A DNA stretch of 60,000 nucleotides from Symbiodinium natans (Eukaryota > Sar > Dinophyceae > Suessiales > Symbiodiniaceae): contig CAJNDS010000202.1 of assembly GCA_905221605.1 (NCBI GenBank), forward strand, positions 646,404-706,403, written 5' to 3'. How positions within the stretch are numbered: position 1 is the first letter of the stretch; each line of letters opens with the position of its first letter. Shown here one piece after another: positions 23,201 through 38,400 of the stretch. The notes beneath the pieces are model-generated. The model saw only the letters and a program-made list of their open reading frames with translations. It was not told where the DNA came from and did no database searches. Position numbers and translations under genes: made by a program.

Positions 23201-23700
23201 GCATAAAACTCGTAGATAGCATGGTTCGGACTCTCCACAATCAGGGCGGGGAATAAGCAACATGCCAGAACTCCTCAAACACAGGCCTGTTCCCGCGGCA
23301 TTTGCCGAGTTCTGAAACTGAACCCTCAGAAAAAAACACTTGTTGATAACCCGGCCTGGCTTAAGAGTTGGGGCAGCAGCGTCTGGCTTTGGTTCGGTCG
23401 CAATGACTCACCATTGAGACCCCACTTGTGGAAGTTCCCACTGTGCCTGCCAGTGAAGAATGTAGTACGGCTCGGAGCACACACGGTGTATCCAGCGTAC
23501 GCCTGTCGAAAAACTACCCCTTCCCGACCAAACTGGTCCAAATGTGGTGTAGCAATCCGGCCGTGAGATGATCGGGGGGCTGGATAGAGCCCCACTTCTC
23601 CCCATCCAAGGTCATCTGCCATTATCCACACCACATTTGGCCGCTCAGAATCACACAGGACTCTGCAAACTCCCAGGAGCGCCAGGAGCTCCAAACGCAT
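20289..23700 (-). CDS. Secreted arylsulfatase-type sulfatase, about 11 exons
   Basis: Hydrolyses sulfate esters, probably outside the cell or in the endomembrane system. The start at 23700 opens a signal peptide (MRLELLALLGVCRVLC), followed by RPNVVWIMADDLGWGEVGLY (metal-binding Asp-Asp). The formylglycine motif CAPSRTTFFTGR follows, with its Cys at 23481-23479. The exons and their marks are: 23700-23356; 23174-23082 (VGYRTGAFGKVAPL); 23013-about 22955 (ALCHNMYPAHIDSGLDRLNF); 22675-22584 (YTIDVFHDYGMAWMEAV); 22514-about 22430 (SYTIPHAGGWGDAPKSPESG); about 21770-21712 (EVGDLLARLKAKDIDHNTL); 21586-21495 (VFFASDNGAHSEGGHDHRFF); 21389-21337 (SMFEGGTRSPTMARWPAG); 21215-21073 (SDFAWAFWDALPTIAEIAGA); 20758-20571 (EHDYLYFTWLGEGG); 20484-20289 (AMLLFDLCHDPSEILDLAAR). 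The total is about 470 residues, normal for the family. Most joins are in phase. Donors are a mix of GT, GC (after 23356, 23082 and 21712) and one apparent GA (after 21073). The stop at 20289 is less certain. The substrate cannot be told. Confidence 0.9.
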
Positions 23701-23789
23701 ATGGTCGCGGAGTGCCACGGATCGTGTGAGACGACAATGACAACGATGTTCTGTGAGCTTGAAGCAGCTGCTCTCATGAAACACAGAGA

Positions 23790-24429
23790 ACTACCTGCAA
23801 GATCTTGTGAGCGTATCAACTTAGCATCAATTCCCTCAACTAAACCGCAGAACGGACCCAGGGGGCAGGCACCAACACTAGCACCGGTTTTACGACCCCC
23901 CGACACCCCTTGCGTTGGTCAGCAAAGCTGGGCCTTGGATGAAAACTTCCTGGAGGGGAGCTTGCCTACTATTGTGCAAACACTTCAGAGCCTGTTTGTG
24001 GATCGCCTGACATCGCCCAAGCATGACGACAGCAGCTACAACAAGGTGGGAACCTGCTGCGAAGATTGTCGAAGTCGTGTTGTGAGCTCCAACTTTTCCA
24101 GGGAAGTCAGCCCATGTAAAGGATTGTCTGGGTGTTGGCACAGTGTGGTGGTCTGTTCTGTCGTTGTCTATCCCAGAGGCGCCTGAAGCCAAAAGATGCC
24201 AAAAGCATACAAGCATCTAGATCAAGGTCCAAGGAGGCACAAGTGCTGCGCAAGCGAGCTGCTGCGCGATGTCTTAGGCTGGCAGCAAGTCACGATTTTT
24301 GCGATATTTTGCGATGGTGGTCGAAGCAATTGGTACACAGAACTTCACAGCAATGCCTTTGGCAAACGGCTCGTTCTCTTATGTAAACACTGACTCATGG
24401 CTGTTGTGCGACTCATCCTTGTACACATA

Positions 24430-24430
<1 letters not shown>
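23790..24430. other. Ambiguous stretch
   Basis: Upstream of the sulfatase start. Minus-strand frames around 24140-24050 (LHGLTSLEKLELTTRLRQSS) look coding-like but compete with another open frame, and no family motif is seen. Confidence 0.25.
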
Positions 24431-28000
<3,570 letters not shown>

Positions 28001-28559
28001 AGCCACCCCTCCCGCCTGACGGTAACCGAGTTAAACATCACCTGAAGACGCTTCGCGACAATCTACACTGAGAGAAGCCCTTCCGTGGCATCCGATTTGC
28101 AACTGAGGGATGAAGCATTGATGAGAATCTCAATCACCAGCGGCGCAAGCCTCAGGCGAGCTTACAGAATCGAGATCTCTCTGAGGGTGAGTAATAGGGC
28201 TTCTGTGAGACAAGTGGTTTTTTCAAGTGGTTTTTTGTTTATCATGCTAAGTCTGCTAAGTCTACTGAAAGTCTGCACTCTAGACCAGCTCCAGCACTCC
28301 TCAGCGATATCTTGTAGCAAAAAGACGCATCCAAGTCTGCAGCTCTGCAAACTTCAGCAACGTTCGCGGTGCCACCTGTGATGCAGAGATTGAGAAAGCT
28401 GGCTGGCTAACACGGTGGGGGCAATGATTTGCACCAGGGGAGAAATGAGAGAGATGAAGAACGAAGCGGCAGATGCTCAGGAACACACAGGTTTTCCCTA
28501 CAATCCATGCATTGCGAAGTACTGGTATGGTTTGCGCTCTGGCATGTTTAGAGACACGT

Positions 28560-30000
28560 TGCGTCAAAGGTGAACAAAGGGGAAGAGGGGGAAGATGGAG
28601 AGCGAAGGAGAGCCAGAGAAGGAGCGGGCGAAATCGGAGAGGGTCTGTCTCGTTGTGGCTTGGTCAGGGTCAAATTCGTCTAGTTGATCTGGCAGTGTTT
28701 CTTGCACTTTGGCTGTGTACCCCAACCACATTGCGCACCAGACCTCACCATCAGACTCCTTTGCCCACTGCACTAGACCACACCCTAAAACTGTTGTCGG
28801 GGTGATGGGCTCTGATGGGCTCAACGTGGAAGGCGCGCTGGAAAACAATCCCAGATCCACGCCCGTGCCAATCCCACACCCCCCACAATGGACCAACCCA
28901 CCCTAGCACATGCCGATCTCCACCCACCCAATGATTCCCAAAGAGCAGATTGCTTCCTTTAGAGGAAGATTCGTTGGATTTCGAGGCTTCGTGACTCAGG
29001 TGGGCATGTTGGTTTTGTTGGAGCAATACACCACGGCAAGAGTTCATTGTAGGTCTAAGTTCAACATGCCAGGGCCATCAACATCAACCAGCGGATGATC
29101 ACTGAACTCCATACGAACTGCTTTGCCCAGCGGCAGACGAGACATGCCATGAGGAATGACTCCCACGCTTTGTCCCAACACATGCATTAAAACCTATTAG
29201 TTGGCCTTGTCATTGTCTGAATTGGCAAAAAGATCGCAAAGGATTCAGTGAGCTTGCACAGTCAACAGAAGTCTAGGGGATTCAACTTTCAGAGCGCCCA
29301 TGTATGCATGTATTCTTGAAGTTTTGCTTAGCAGTCCCAGCGGTTCCCTCAAGATCATGGGGAAGTAAGCTCGGTCCAGCACCTTCTTCACGATCAGTTT
29401 GATGATGAACTTGGTGACACCACGGCTGCCCATGTAAATCCTGGACAGCATTAAGTCATGAAGTGGTTTGGCATGCGTGTTGCGTGTGTCGCAAGCAATG
29501 AGGCAGCTACAAAGCGTACAGGAGAAGCAGAAATTTGCTGGCCTAAGCTGTCAGGAATCTCTGGGGAAAGCCACAAACTGACACAAACTCTACACAACCC
29601 TTGGCCAAAAGTAAGCGGACAGAATCTGCGAGAAACCTTATAGGACCCCTTTCGGGGAAAAAACCGAGGCCGGATCTCGCTTGTGAGGATCGATTCCAAA
29701 TGTTCGGACTTTCGGATGCCCAAGCTCCAAAGCCTTCGGAGAGCTGCGAGTGCGAAGTTCACCAAGTAGTTTCCGAGAACGGGTTTCTGCAGCTCGTCCG
29801 TGCCAGGCTCCCGGCTGCCCGTGCGAGCGAACCCGCGAGCATGGCACGCTCCTTGTCCATGGGAACCAGCCTGGGTAAAATTCGCCGTGCGCCACGAATC
29901 TCGGGCTCTCTGATTGCAAGACTTCCCGTGAGTTCCCCCGCGTGATGCCGCAGATTCGGGTCATTCGCACTGCTGCAACCAGCGCGGCCTCAGCGCACTG
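28560..30000 (-). CDS. Tentative exons of an unrecognised gene
   Basis: Minus-strand stretches with coding character, in order: ELQKPVLGNYLVNFALAALR (about 29800-29690), then SRGVTKFIIKLIVKKVLDRA with LREPLGLLSK (about 29430-29330), GVIPHGMSRLPLGKAVRMEF (about 29175-29060, ending in a stop), and a stretch with KESDGEVWCAMWLGYTAKVQ (about 28780-28640). I cannot name a family. A second overlapping frame near 29900-29800 also looks coding, so the model is unsettled. Confidence 0.33.
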
Positions 30001-30059
30001 CCACAACATAACATCACAGAAAAGACGGCGCAGCTGCAACCGCGTTACAGCCTGCACAA

Positions 30060-31250
30060 TAGAATATGACTAGAACACAGAATTGAATACCATAGACTAC
30101 AATACAACCGATTCAATGCAAAGAGAATGACACAATTAAGGGCATCATCGCGCCATGCCCATTTTGTGCTCTTGAATGTCTCATATGAGACTCTCGCACG
30201 GAGCTCACTGCATCCCTTTCTCCTCTACATGAGCTGCTTGGGAGCGGAGCCTCCTTGCCGGAGGGGGGATAATTAGAGGAGTTTAGATGTCTGCCACAGA
30301 TTTCTCACATATAGAAAGTTCATGAGATGGTGTAGAATTGTGGCCTCTGTGTTCCTTGACCCTGGACCTTGCAGGTGCCGCTCTTGTTCCAGACTAGCAG
30401 TCTGCTGCAACCCACCCGAGACACACAACGCCTAATGCGCCAGGGCCCCCCAAAGCAAAACGCCTCTGCATATCTGCTCTGCCAGAGATCCGCTCACAGG
30501 TGGTAGACGGCTAAGCGCGAGTCGATGCAGCACACAACCATCTCGGCCAATGACCACACCTGAGATCATTCCCGCAGAGTCTTCCAAGGACATCTGCAGC
30601 CTCTCGAAACTAGGTCAGCAACCAGGGAGAAGCTGCCCGCAATGACGTTGAAGGCTGGACAACGCTCACAGCATCGTCACGAGAAGAAGCAAATCGCACT
30701 GCTGAACCAACGCCCGCCTATCCAGTCTTCTTCCTCGCTCACCATTGTTCCAGTCAAGTCGTTGAGTGCCTTCGGCATGAAGTCGGCATGCAGGAACATG
30801 CAGCATGTGGTAGCGTATTGCTTATGCTTGCTGATGAATGACACCCCTTCATATGAAACTCCCAGTACCTGTGCAAAGAATGCAGCACCAACACCAGCAA
30901 GTACGCCGGCCAGAACTGCACCCTGAGCTCAGAGCAGGTACAGAGCCTTTCTTAGATATTTAGACCCCCACACTGGCAAAGAACAAAGCTCGAAGCATCT
31001 GCTTAGCTCCCCGCATGTGAGCAGCGCCACAGAGCTCTCCTCTTCTCCTCCGTGAGAACGTGGGCCTTATTCTCCTCAGGCCATGGGTGAGACGTGGACT
31101 TACCCGCCCCGTCTCCCTCCACTCACCAGAACTTCATTCTCATGCCCCACCTTCACATCCATCTCGCGCATGGATGTGACAGCTTCCTGAGGGCCCACAC
31201 ATGCCCACACGGTTCTCGGAGGTTCAGCACGTTTCCTCTCATCTGAAGCG
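30060..31250. other. Long stretch without a recognised gene
   Basis: I see no coding-like frame, strong repeat or RNA gene here. It is the quietest part of the left half of the window and would fit an intergenic or promoter region between one-way genes. Confidence 0.45.
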
Positions 31251-31252
31251 AG

Positions 31253-32396
31253 TCAAGCGAGTCCCTTGACCCCTGAAGCTTGAAGTTGTGCAGCATTCAG
31301 GCGTGGCACCCTTGTCCCATGCGATAATGAAATAAGAAAGTCTCGAACTGCGCTTCTTGCCAGCAAAGAGGCCACCATGGACATGGTTGTCGCAGGCTTG
31401 TTCTTAAGAGCCATCGTGTTGGATCTTGTTGAGGGAAACACGAGTCCGCCCAGCCTCGATGAAACGTTTGTCAATTGCTCAACCCTTCGCTTCTGCCTGC
31501 TGCAGGCTTCAAGTTGCATCGCATAGTGGCAGAGCCCCACACATCGAAGACACGGCTGCTCCAACAACGCTGCCCCTTCGTGCCAACGACTGCCTGGCCA
31601 GCATGGCCTACTCTTTTGGAAGCTGAAAGTTGCTGAAAGCTGAGTAGGATTCTGTGAGAGACTGGGTACCGGACACCGGCGTGGAATACGATGGCCTTCG
31701 AGGCGCCGTGGTGGGCAGCTCCTCCTGTCTGACATCTCTGCACTTTTACTTCGCAGCACAGCTGTCTCAAGCCTTCTTCGCCTGCAGAGGAGCGACAGCT
31801 GCTCCTAAGCCAAGCCGGCAAATCAAGCTGCTCATCACGTGGTATTGCACGTCAGGCCCTGCATATCTTGCCGATATGACCCATGAAGGCGCTCATATGA
31901 TGCACTCTCTGCACAATTATTCAGATCTGCTTTACCCGGTTTACCAATCTGCGGCCGCGATGCTCATCTCTTCAAAAAATGATTCCCGGCCTGAACTAGC
32001 CAGGTTGAGAAAGTGGAGATAGTGGAGATGGCCGGCACCAAAGGCTGAGCTTGTGACGCTCTTCAGCTGCAGGTACATCCCGTTTCCTTTCTTTATGCGC
32101 CCTGCAGGGAATTCACATTCGACAAGCGCATTCTGATGCAGCCATGAGTTGGTCCCGCAATCGAAATCTCGAGCTATCCTTACACAACCAATAACGCGGC
32201 ACTGCCAGCAGAATGGCCTTGCCCTCCCCGTCTTCTCAAGCTCGGGTGACAAGGTCGCGGGCATGCTGGCTGTGATTGCTGGGGGTGGCAGCGCAATTGG
32301 AGCCGTTGGCGGTCGCACTACGGCCAGACGCACTTGGTCCTCGGTCTCAATCAGCTTCGATGGTTCCATCGTGTCAACGCAAGATTTGTCATACAC
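31253..32396 (-). CDS. Tentative unrecognised gene
   Basis: The frame at 32396-32080 (ETEDQVRLAVVRPPTAPIAL, then CRVIGCVRIARDFDCGTNSW) has protein-like composition with several Cys. A second frame at 31420-31253 (TTMSMVASLLARSAVRDFLI) lies downstream. I find no family motif. These could be exons of one small gene or chance open frames. Confidence 0.3.
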
Positions 32397-32399
32397 ACT

Positions 32400-32907
32400 G
32401 TAGTATCAGGCTCTGAAAATTTGTCAAGGATGGTCAACTGGTCAATGTGAAGGGCCTTGACAACCCTCAAAACTCCAACCAGATCAAAGCTCATGAGTGA
32501 GGATGCAGGGGAGTGAGGATGCAGGGGCTCATCACGGCTCTCGGGTCCTGATACGCCTCGTTAACGTGCAACGTCACCACGTGAAACTGAAATACATGCT
32601 TGCAGGCCTGTTGGCACCATGGGGCGGAGGCCTGGTGATTAGTAGCCATCGTTCATCTAAGTGAGCACTGCAACGAAGCCAATCAAGCCCGTGCTGAATC
32701 TATCCAAAGACTCTGGATGCTTTGGCTGCGTTCTGGTGACGATGACTGGGCGACTCTTCTGACAAATAGTAGCCAGTTTCGCCTGCAAACCAACGGGCGA
32801 ACCGGCGCCAGGGCAGGATGCTCCACAGATCAACTGGTGCCAGCTGCAAAAGCAATCAGATCACCATCCAGCCTTGTCTGGGTTCTTCGGCTGAGTTCTG
32901 GTAATCA
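32400..32907. other. Spacer, nothing seen
   Basis: No exon, repeat or RNA gene was recognised between the tentative gene and the EF-hand gene. Confidence 0.4.
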
Positions 32908-34285
32908 CTATGACCTCTCTCGCCTGGCAGGATGGCGGTCGCTGGTAAAACAAGGGCTGCAGTGATGCTCAAGAAAAAGATCTAAGCCTAGCATTCGCAG
33001 CAAAAAAGCAGGCGCCTTGCGTGACTTGACCGCATACGGGGAATCCGGCCACGGCTGGTTTACGTTGAGCACTTGCTCTAGCGCGTGTGATGACTCACTC
33101 GTTGTCGCAGTCAGCTCGGAATCGCTGCTGGAGCTCGAGGAGCTCGAGGAGCTCGAGTTCTCGGAATTCTCAGAAACGAAGTTGAGGCCTCTCTGGCCTG
33201 GCAGTGGTTCGGAGGCATTTCCCCTGGCCACGCAGTTGGTCATGTCGTCCTCATCCTCTGCTGGCGCTATGCGGCTGCGGGAAGACGGTCCATACATCAA
33301 GGAGATCAGCCAATAAAGGGTCTTCTCCATAGCAGGGAGGCCCTTCACAGCTTCCGCCTCTTCCTCGGCGCTGACGATCCTCGGCGCACCAAACAAATAG
33401 AGGGCCCTGGTGAACAACCGCAAAGTGGGGCTAAGAATCAACTTGTGCAGTCCAGGCACCTGTCCTGCGCCAAACTTGAGGGCAAGTCCACCAGAGCTTC
33501 CAGCGTGATTTGCGGAAAGAGTACCGAGAACCGCTCATGACTGACACCACGGACGAACTCCTGCCAGGTGATCTCACCAGAATCGTCTGCGTCCAAGAAG
33601 GAGAAGACGTCAGCAGCATACTTTTTCTCCATGTCCAGGGACTCCAACATCGCGACGATCTGGCCAGAGCGCAGCTTTCTTTAAAGTGCACATTGGCAAA
33701 CACGTCAGTGAAAGGCCTGTCTGCAAGCCCACCCCATCCCAACAAGGTGCCTCTGCAAAGCTCAGCTTTGAGTTTCCATCGATGTCAATCTTGCGAAATG
33801 CCCTTTTGAAGAGCATGACCTCTGTGCAAGTAAGATATACAAGGCATCACGATCATCTTAGCTTTCTCGAAGCTACCACAACAGCGGAGCTGTAGTCCCG
33901 TGTGCTCTCCAAAACATCCAGGAAGAGTTGGGCTGCCAGCGCAGCTCTTGTCATTAAAAGCGTCAGTTGGGTCTGAAGTGCAGATGAAAGGCTCGCCCGA
34001 GCATTGTTTCAAGGGTGCCCTCAGTGACGCAGGTGTAGGTGAGAATCGCATCGGTGACCGACTCGTACGTGGTGGTCAGGAGCCCATCGAAAACCGTCGA
34101 AAGGACTTTCTTGGCATCCTCTTCTTGCAAACCTCCAGCACAACAAGGGGCTTCACTGGTTCACTGTGAACGGCCCTATGACTCAAGGAGCATGATGAGC
34201 CCCTAACCCATAGCTGCCAAAAGAGTTTCAACTTCATCTTGGCCAAGATCTCCAGCATGGTTCTGATCTATCAGGTCGAGTGCCT
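32908..34285 (-). CDS. EF-hand calcium-binding protein, 3' part of gene
   Basis: Binds calcium through at least three EF-hand loops. The first exon seen (about 34285-34209) follows a T-rich acceptor and has the loop DQNHAGDLGQDE (34268-34233). It joins in phase (AAMG|LQEEDAKKVLSTVFDG) to an exon near 34138-34080. Another exon (about 33818-33750) has the canonical loop DIDGNSKLSFAE (33786-33751) and joins in phase to EIVAMLESLDMEKKYAADVF and the loop DADDSGEITWQE (33593-33558). A 53-nt GT-AG intron then leads to RALYLFGAPRIVSAEEE, a possible hydrophobic stretch (TLYWLISLMYG), a run of 11 Ser residues and a stop at 32908. The second and third loops have all the usual ligand positions. The first is less canonical. 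The N-terminus was not found, so the full protein could be a kinase, channel or regulatory subunit. Confidence 0.7.
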
Positions 34286-34289
34286 CAAA

Positions 34290-35427
34290 ACAAAAAAAAC
34301 ACACGGGATCACACGGGGCCACGCTGGGCGCCCACGGGCTTCAAAGAGCATTCAAGAGCCTCTGTAACTAGGATGCTCTTGCGGCGCTTGACGCCAGGCG
34401 TGTCCACATTGCTTGGAGAAACCATACCCTGTCGGTGTCACTACGATATGATATGGGCAGCATTGTAGTGTGACTACTTGACCTAGACTTGTTCTTTGGC
34501 TGCAAGCTCTGTCCTTCCCTGTACCATGCATACGATGCATTACAATACCATTCCGTGCAGTTGCAACATATTGTGGCTCCAATACTTTGGTAGAATATGG
34601 CAGAATGATCTGGATTAACTGACCGCACAGATCCATGATCCGTGTGAAGCTAGTCTCAGCACGACCACGTCCAAAACAAAGAACGATGGTAATTTTGAAA
34701 AAGACAAGAGGAACACTGGAACACTAAACCTTCGTTCTTAACTTGCCACCCTTACAACAATGGGCATGTTTGCATGATGTCATCTGGATGCCATCTTCCT
34801 CCATAGGAGCCTAAAAGGCTTTGCTGCACACATCTAACGTCAACGAACAGAGGGGACGTCACCACAGAGCACTCCAATGCACTCCGGCACTCGCGATCCC
34901 TCGTGTGAACATGTGTGAACACGTGGCCACTGACAGAAGCTTCACAGGTTGCGATACTCGATCCGACCATCTGACAATCATTTTCTGGCACGCCACGGCT
35001 TGCCTTAGGCTCCGCGCAACACTGCGTCTTAGTCGGATGCGTGCCAGAGAAATTGAGGCGAAGGTATTAGCAATTCCATGCGACTCATCATCCTCACGAA
35101 ACCTGTGTGGCCTTCTATAACAAGCAATGGGGCTGGAAAAGACTTTTTACTACGAATGAATGGACACTGCTTACATTCGCATGAGTCGCCTGGACTTGGC
35201 GGATTATTCTGAGTGCAACAAACGCGTAGCAGAATCTGCTTGTGTTGGACAAAGGAAGCTCTGCGGTCGTCAGAAAATGGCATACCAGATGTTAAGGACA
35301 TCCTCAGGCCACCAGGCATCACGATTCTGGCATGTCAACAACTCCAGAGACATGTTTGCAAGCTGCTTCTGATGATATGGGGTTGGCACACACACACACA
35401 CAAGTCGCATATCAGAGGTCACATCTC
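34290..35427. other. Spacer upstream of the EF-hand exons, downstream of MetH copy A
   Basis: May hold undetected 5' exons of the EF-hand gene and the 3' UTR of MetH copy A. There is an imperfect CA run near 35389-35402. No exon is supported. Confidence 0.35.
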
Positions 35428-38400
35428 TCAATTCGAGGGACAGCGCTTCTCGTAGCCTAAGACCGTGCTCCCCAGCCAGCGCTCCGTCCCCTGAGCAGAA
35501 CTGGAAAGATGCTTCATGCAAAAACTAACTCAAACAATCCAAAGCCCCTCTCCCGGTCTTCTGTAGCAGCTCTTCATCGCGAGTCGGCACCTCCACGCCG
35601 GTCTCGCCGCGTCGCTGGGAGTAGGACCTCAAAGAGCTCCGTTTCGGGGCATCGCTCGCGCACTGAGAGGCACGGCGGCTTCACCCGCGCTGCCCATGCC
35701 TTCATTCTCTCGTGCTCTTGAGCTCCGCGCTGCACCTGGTCAACATTGACCTGGCCCACCGAGAAGTACTTGGCCTGGCGAAAGCGGCCACGGATGCAGT
35801 GCAGAGAGTAAAAGAGTATGATGATGATTATGACTATGGTTAGTTACAACGCAGACTTGTAGTAGTCAAGAGTAGTCGGATGTCGAGGTTGAGGAGCAGC
35901 CTGTGGATGGGCAAACACCAGAGCCGACACAGATGCGCTCGGCCTGTCCAGCGGCAACCCATTCGGCAGAGGCAGGCCCGCTCACGTCACACGTGGCCGC
36001 AGCCGTCTGAGGGCCCGGGCATCATCATGTAGGACTCCGTCAGGGAGATCTTCTCATCAGTCAGCCTGCAACAAGCCAAGAGTCTTGCAAGAACGACACT
36101 GCCAGAGAACACTGCTTCATGTACTGAACGAAAGGCAGACGGCCACACGGCAACACGGCAATACGGCACACGCACGCGTCCCGCCATGTCCCGTCATACC
36201 CGGCCTGTCCACTTCCAGAAGGTCCCACCTCAGCAAGTTCTGAGAGCTGCAGTCTGGACATTCTGGACGTTCTGGAGATCGGATGTGCAGCCGGGCGAGC
36301 GGCAGCGTCTTCTTTTCTCGGTGGTCAGGCTGGGACGGATATCCCGGGGCAGGGCGAATGCCCTGATACTTCACCTTCAGCATGTCCGACAAAGACAGCT
36401 TCTCGTCTGGCCTCAATCTCGGCCAATCATGGCCAATCTCGGCTCTGGCTTCGGCTTCCATTGGTCGGAGATTTCTTGAGATTTTCGGTTGGCTAGGACA
36501 GCGGCGAGTAGCCCCAGAGAGTGGTTCCTCGCTGAGACAAGAGCTACACATGCTACACGAAAAGATACTGAAAGCATTATGAAAACCTTAGGACGGATTT
36601 GCAGCTTCCGCTGTCAGCTGGTTCATGCTGGTTCACATCGAGCTTCGGATCTTCAGGTGGATGAGCTCACTGAAGGCCTCCGCAAGCCTGTCTGCCACGG
36701 CCTGCCCACACGTGACGGTACAAAAACTGTCGAGATGTGTTGCTTCGGTGCCCCTACGGCCCAACCTCCAGCAAGATCGCCTGGTCAATCTCACCCTTCT
36801 CCTCGAACTTCTGGCGTTGCTCGTGGCATCCGATGCCGCCCGTGCAGGCGAAGGCAGCGATGTAGTCCGGGGCTACATCCTGGGCAACCGGGGCAACTTG
36901 GGCCTGACTTGAGGATGCTGCGCCACGTTGCGCAGTCCGACAACACGTCGCGCTGCGTCGCGCCTTTGGGGCAATGAAGTCACCCTGGCACCAGTATGTG
37001 GACTCGCCCATGTCCAGCTGCTGGCGAAGCCCATAGAACTTGCATTTCACGGTGTCGCGGTTCTCGTTCGTGTAGACCTAATCGAGCAGTAGAGCAACAT
37101 GGAACAACACAGCGAGAGGAAAGCCAAAAAGCAGCCTGCGGACAGTTCAAAAGCGACGCCGTAGCGTGCGCGAACAAAGCACCGATTTGCGAGTGAGCAT
37201 GTCTCAGCGACTGCCGTAGGAACTAGCAGGTAGCTAGCAGCAAGCAGCAGCTAGCAGCAACTGTAGCGCGACCCACGGGTCACCTTACTCATAATGACCC
37301 ACCCGACCCACCCAGCCTCGATGTCGTCACCGACGGCATTGGCAGGATGGATTCCCACCACGCCTACACTCGGATCACTCGGCCAGCCGGGTGGCCCATG
37401 TTGCAACATGTTGCAAACCCAGCCAGACCGATCGGACCTGAACACTTCAGAAGCCCCTCCTTGACAATCCACGCCTTCCACAGGTCACCGCATGCATAGG
37501 CGGAGGCAACGCGGGTGCCACGCAAAGTGGAGGCAAGGAGTAAGCCGGGGCTCTCGCCAACATGTCCTTCGCCTCCTGAAAGAGCTTCTTTGCTTCGGGG
37601 CCCACGCGCTCGTCCTCGGTATGGATCCGTCCGTGCAGGTCCGGCAGGAGAGCGACAGCAATGTCCAAGTGCCTTGAAGATGTGAGGGTAGTCGCGGTTG
37701 GGGTACTTGCCTCGCAGCTGGTACACCTCTCAGGCGCTTTGACGAGCTGGTGATCTTCGCAAGCATTCGCAGGCATCCGCAGCAATCTGTCGCAATCTGC
37801 AGCGATCTGCAAACACAACAAAGCTCGGACACCGACACCACCATCCACCAAAAACCTGTCCCCCCAAATCAAAAAATCAGACCTGGAAGAAGGGAGTCCA
37901 GTCGATGTACTCCATGATTTCATCAATGGGATGGTCCTGTGCGGCATTGCATCGTTAGATTTCAGCTACAGGCTGCTTCTCGTGCTGAAGGACTGCTGAT
38001 GGCCTTGAGGCACATGTTGCCGACGAACTTCCTGGCTTGCCAGGCCCGCCCGGGCCAATGCTTGAGCATGACACGGGGCGACAAACTTGAAAGCATGCCA
38101 GCAAGGCGGCTTCGGCGGCAGCTTGCTCCAGTCGAGCTGGGGCTTCTTTTTCTGTGCCTGTCACCACCATCACTAGGAGTTCGCTCGATGGCAGCTCGTG
38201 GACGCACCTCAGCCAGCGTCTTCCACTTCTTGTCGATCAAGGTGTTGTAGTACTCCTCCCTGATCTCAGCGTACTCCTCCTTGATCTCGTCGATGTACGT
38301 CTGCTTGTCGGCGGACCTCACTACACGATCCACGATTCTCCCGCACAGCCTGACACCCAGCAAGGTGTGTAAGACTGTAGGACGTTGTAAGACACCAACA

